Assembly (NCBI GenBank): GCA_963582255.1 | Contig: CAUZRD010000135.1 | Location: 1 to 5,977 of the forward strand | Length of the DNA: 5,977 bases | DNA from: CAUZRD01 sp963582255 | GTDB lineage: Bacteria > Pseudomonadota > Alphaproteobacteria > Rhizobiales > TMED25 | Reading direction: 5' to 3' | Notes under the pieces: generated by a model | The model's database searches: none | Told to the model about the DNA's origin: nothing | What the model saw: the letters and a program-made list of their open reading frames with translations, nothing else | In this document: piece after piece, positions 5,918 to 5,977 of the stretch | Layout: every line of letters begins with the position of its first letter | Position numbering within the stretch: position 1 is the first letter of the stretch | Translations under genes and position numbers: made by a program

Positions 5918-5977
5918 CTAACGCAAACCAGGTCCATCATCAGGCCTGTCCATACCACTAACATCTGTGTGCACCGT
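5918..5977 (-). CDS. C-terminal end of the gene upstream of ccmG (partial), possibly ccmD
   Basis: The minus frame entering from the right edge encodes 19 residues (TVHTDVSGMDRPDDGPGLR) and stops at TAG, 12 bases before the ccmG ATG. A hydrophilic tail in this place fits the end of CcmD, which precedes ccmG in many alphaproteobacteria, or of CcmC or CcmF, but the sequence itself does not tell which. A second minus frame is open to a TGA that overlaps the ccmG start as ATGA; its peptide is Met- and Val-rich and looks less natural. I prefer the first frame, with low certainty. Confidence 0.35.
   Translation of the reverse strand, partial: TVHTDVSGMDRPDDGPGLR

Noticed and set aside
1..5977. CRISPR array, tRNA or rRNA gene, transposase, phage or defence genes
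   Set aside because: No spaced repeats, no tRNA-like or rRNA sequence, and no frame with motifs of these families was found by reading both strands.

Overview
The window is an ordinary chromosomal stretch from a bacterium, most probably an alphaproteobacterium of moderate G+C. The evidence is gene order and protein style. A same-strand run dapF-mtaB-ftsY converges on a cytochrome c maturation gene (ccmG/dsbE), an arrangement known from many alphaproteobacteria. DapF also carries CGNATRC and ACGTAACA around its two catalytic cysteines, a variant I associate with that class. I cannot name the genus; a marine lineage is only a guess.

Layout. Positions 1-287 hold no confident gene: a possible tail of an upstream gene, an AT-rich leader with a weak promoter-like pair, and a strong G-rich ribosome binding site. 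Next comes a DegT-family PLP sugar aminotransferase close to WbpE (288-1511, +). After 88 bases follow diaminopimelate epimerase dapF (1600-2496, +), the tRNA methylthiotransferase mtaB (2489-3787, +) and the SRP receptor ftsY (3784-4920, +). The last three overlap by 8 and 4 bases and look like one translationally coupled unit. The 406 bases from 4921 to 5326 have no firm gene but contain several inverted repeats, including a possible branched RNA fold at 5083-5194, and a short coding-like stretch on the minus strand. ccmG (5327-5905, -) faces ftsY, and the last 19 codons of its upstream neighbour run off the window edge.

How the genes relate. WbpE-like enzymes make amino sugars for surface glycans, DapF supplies meso-diaminopimelate for peptidoglycan and lysine, MtaB matures the t6A37 hypermodification of tRNAs, FtsY docks ribosomes making membrane proteins, and CcmG reduces apocytochrome c thiols in the periplasm. 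These are mostly housekeeping functions linked by conserved position rather than one pathway. I see no CRISPR array, tRNA, rRNA, insertion sequence, phage or defence module. The parts most worth a second look are the two intergenic regions at 1-287 and 4921-5326.
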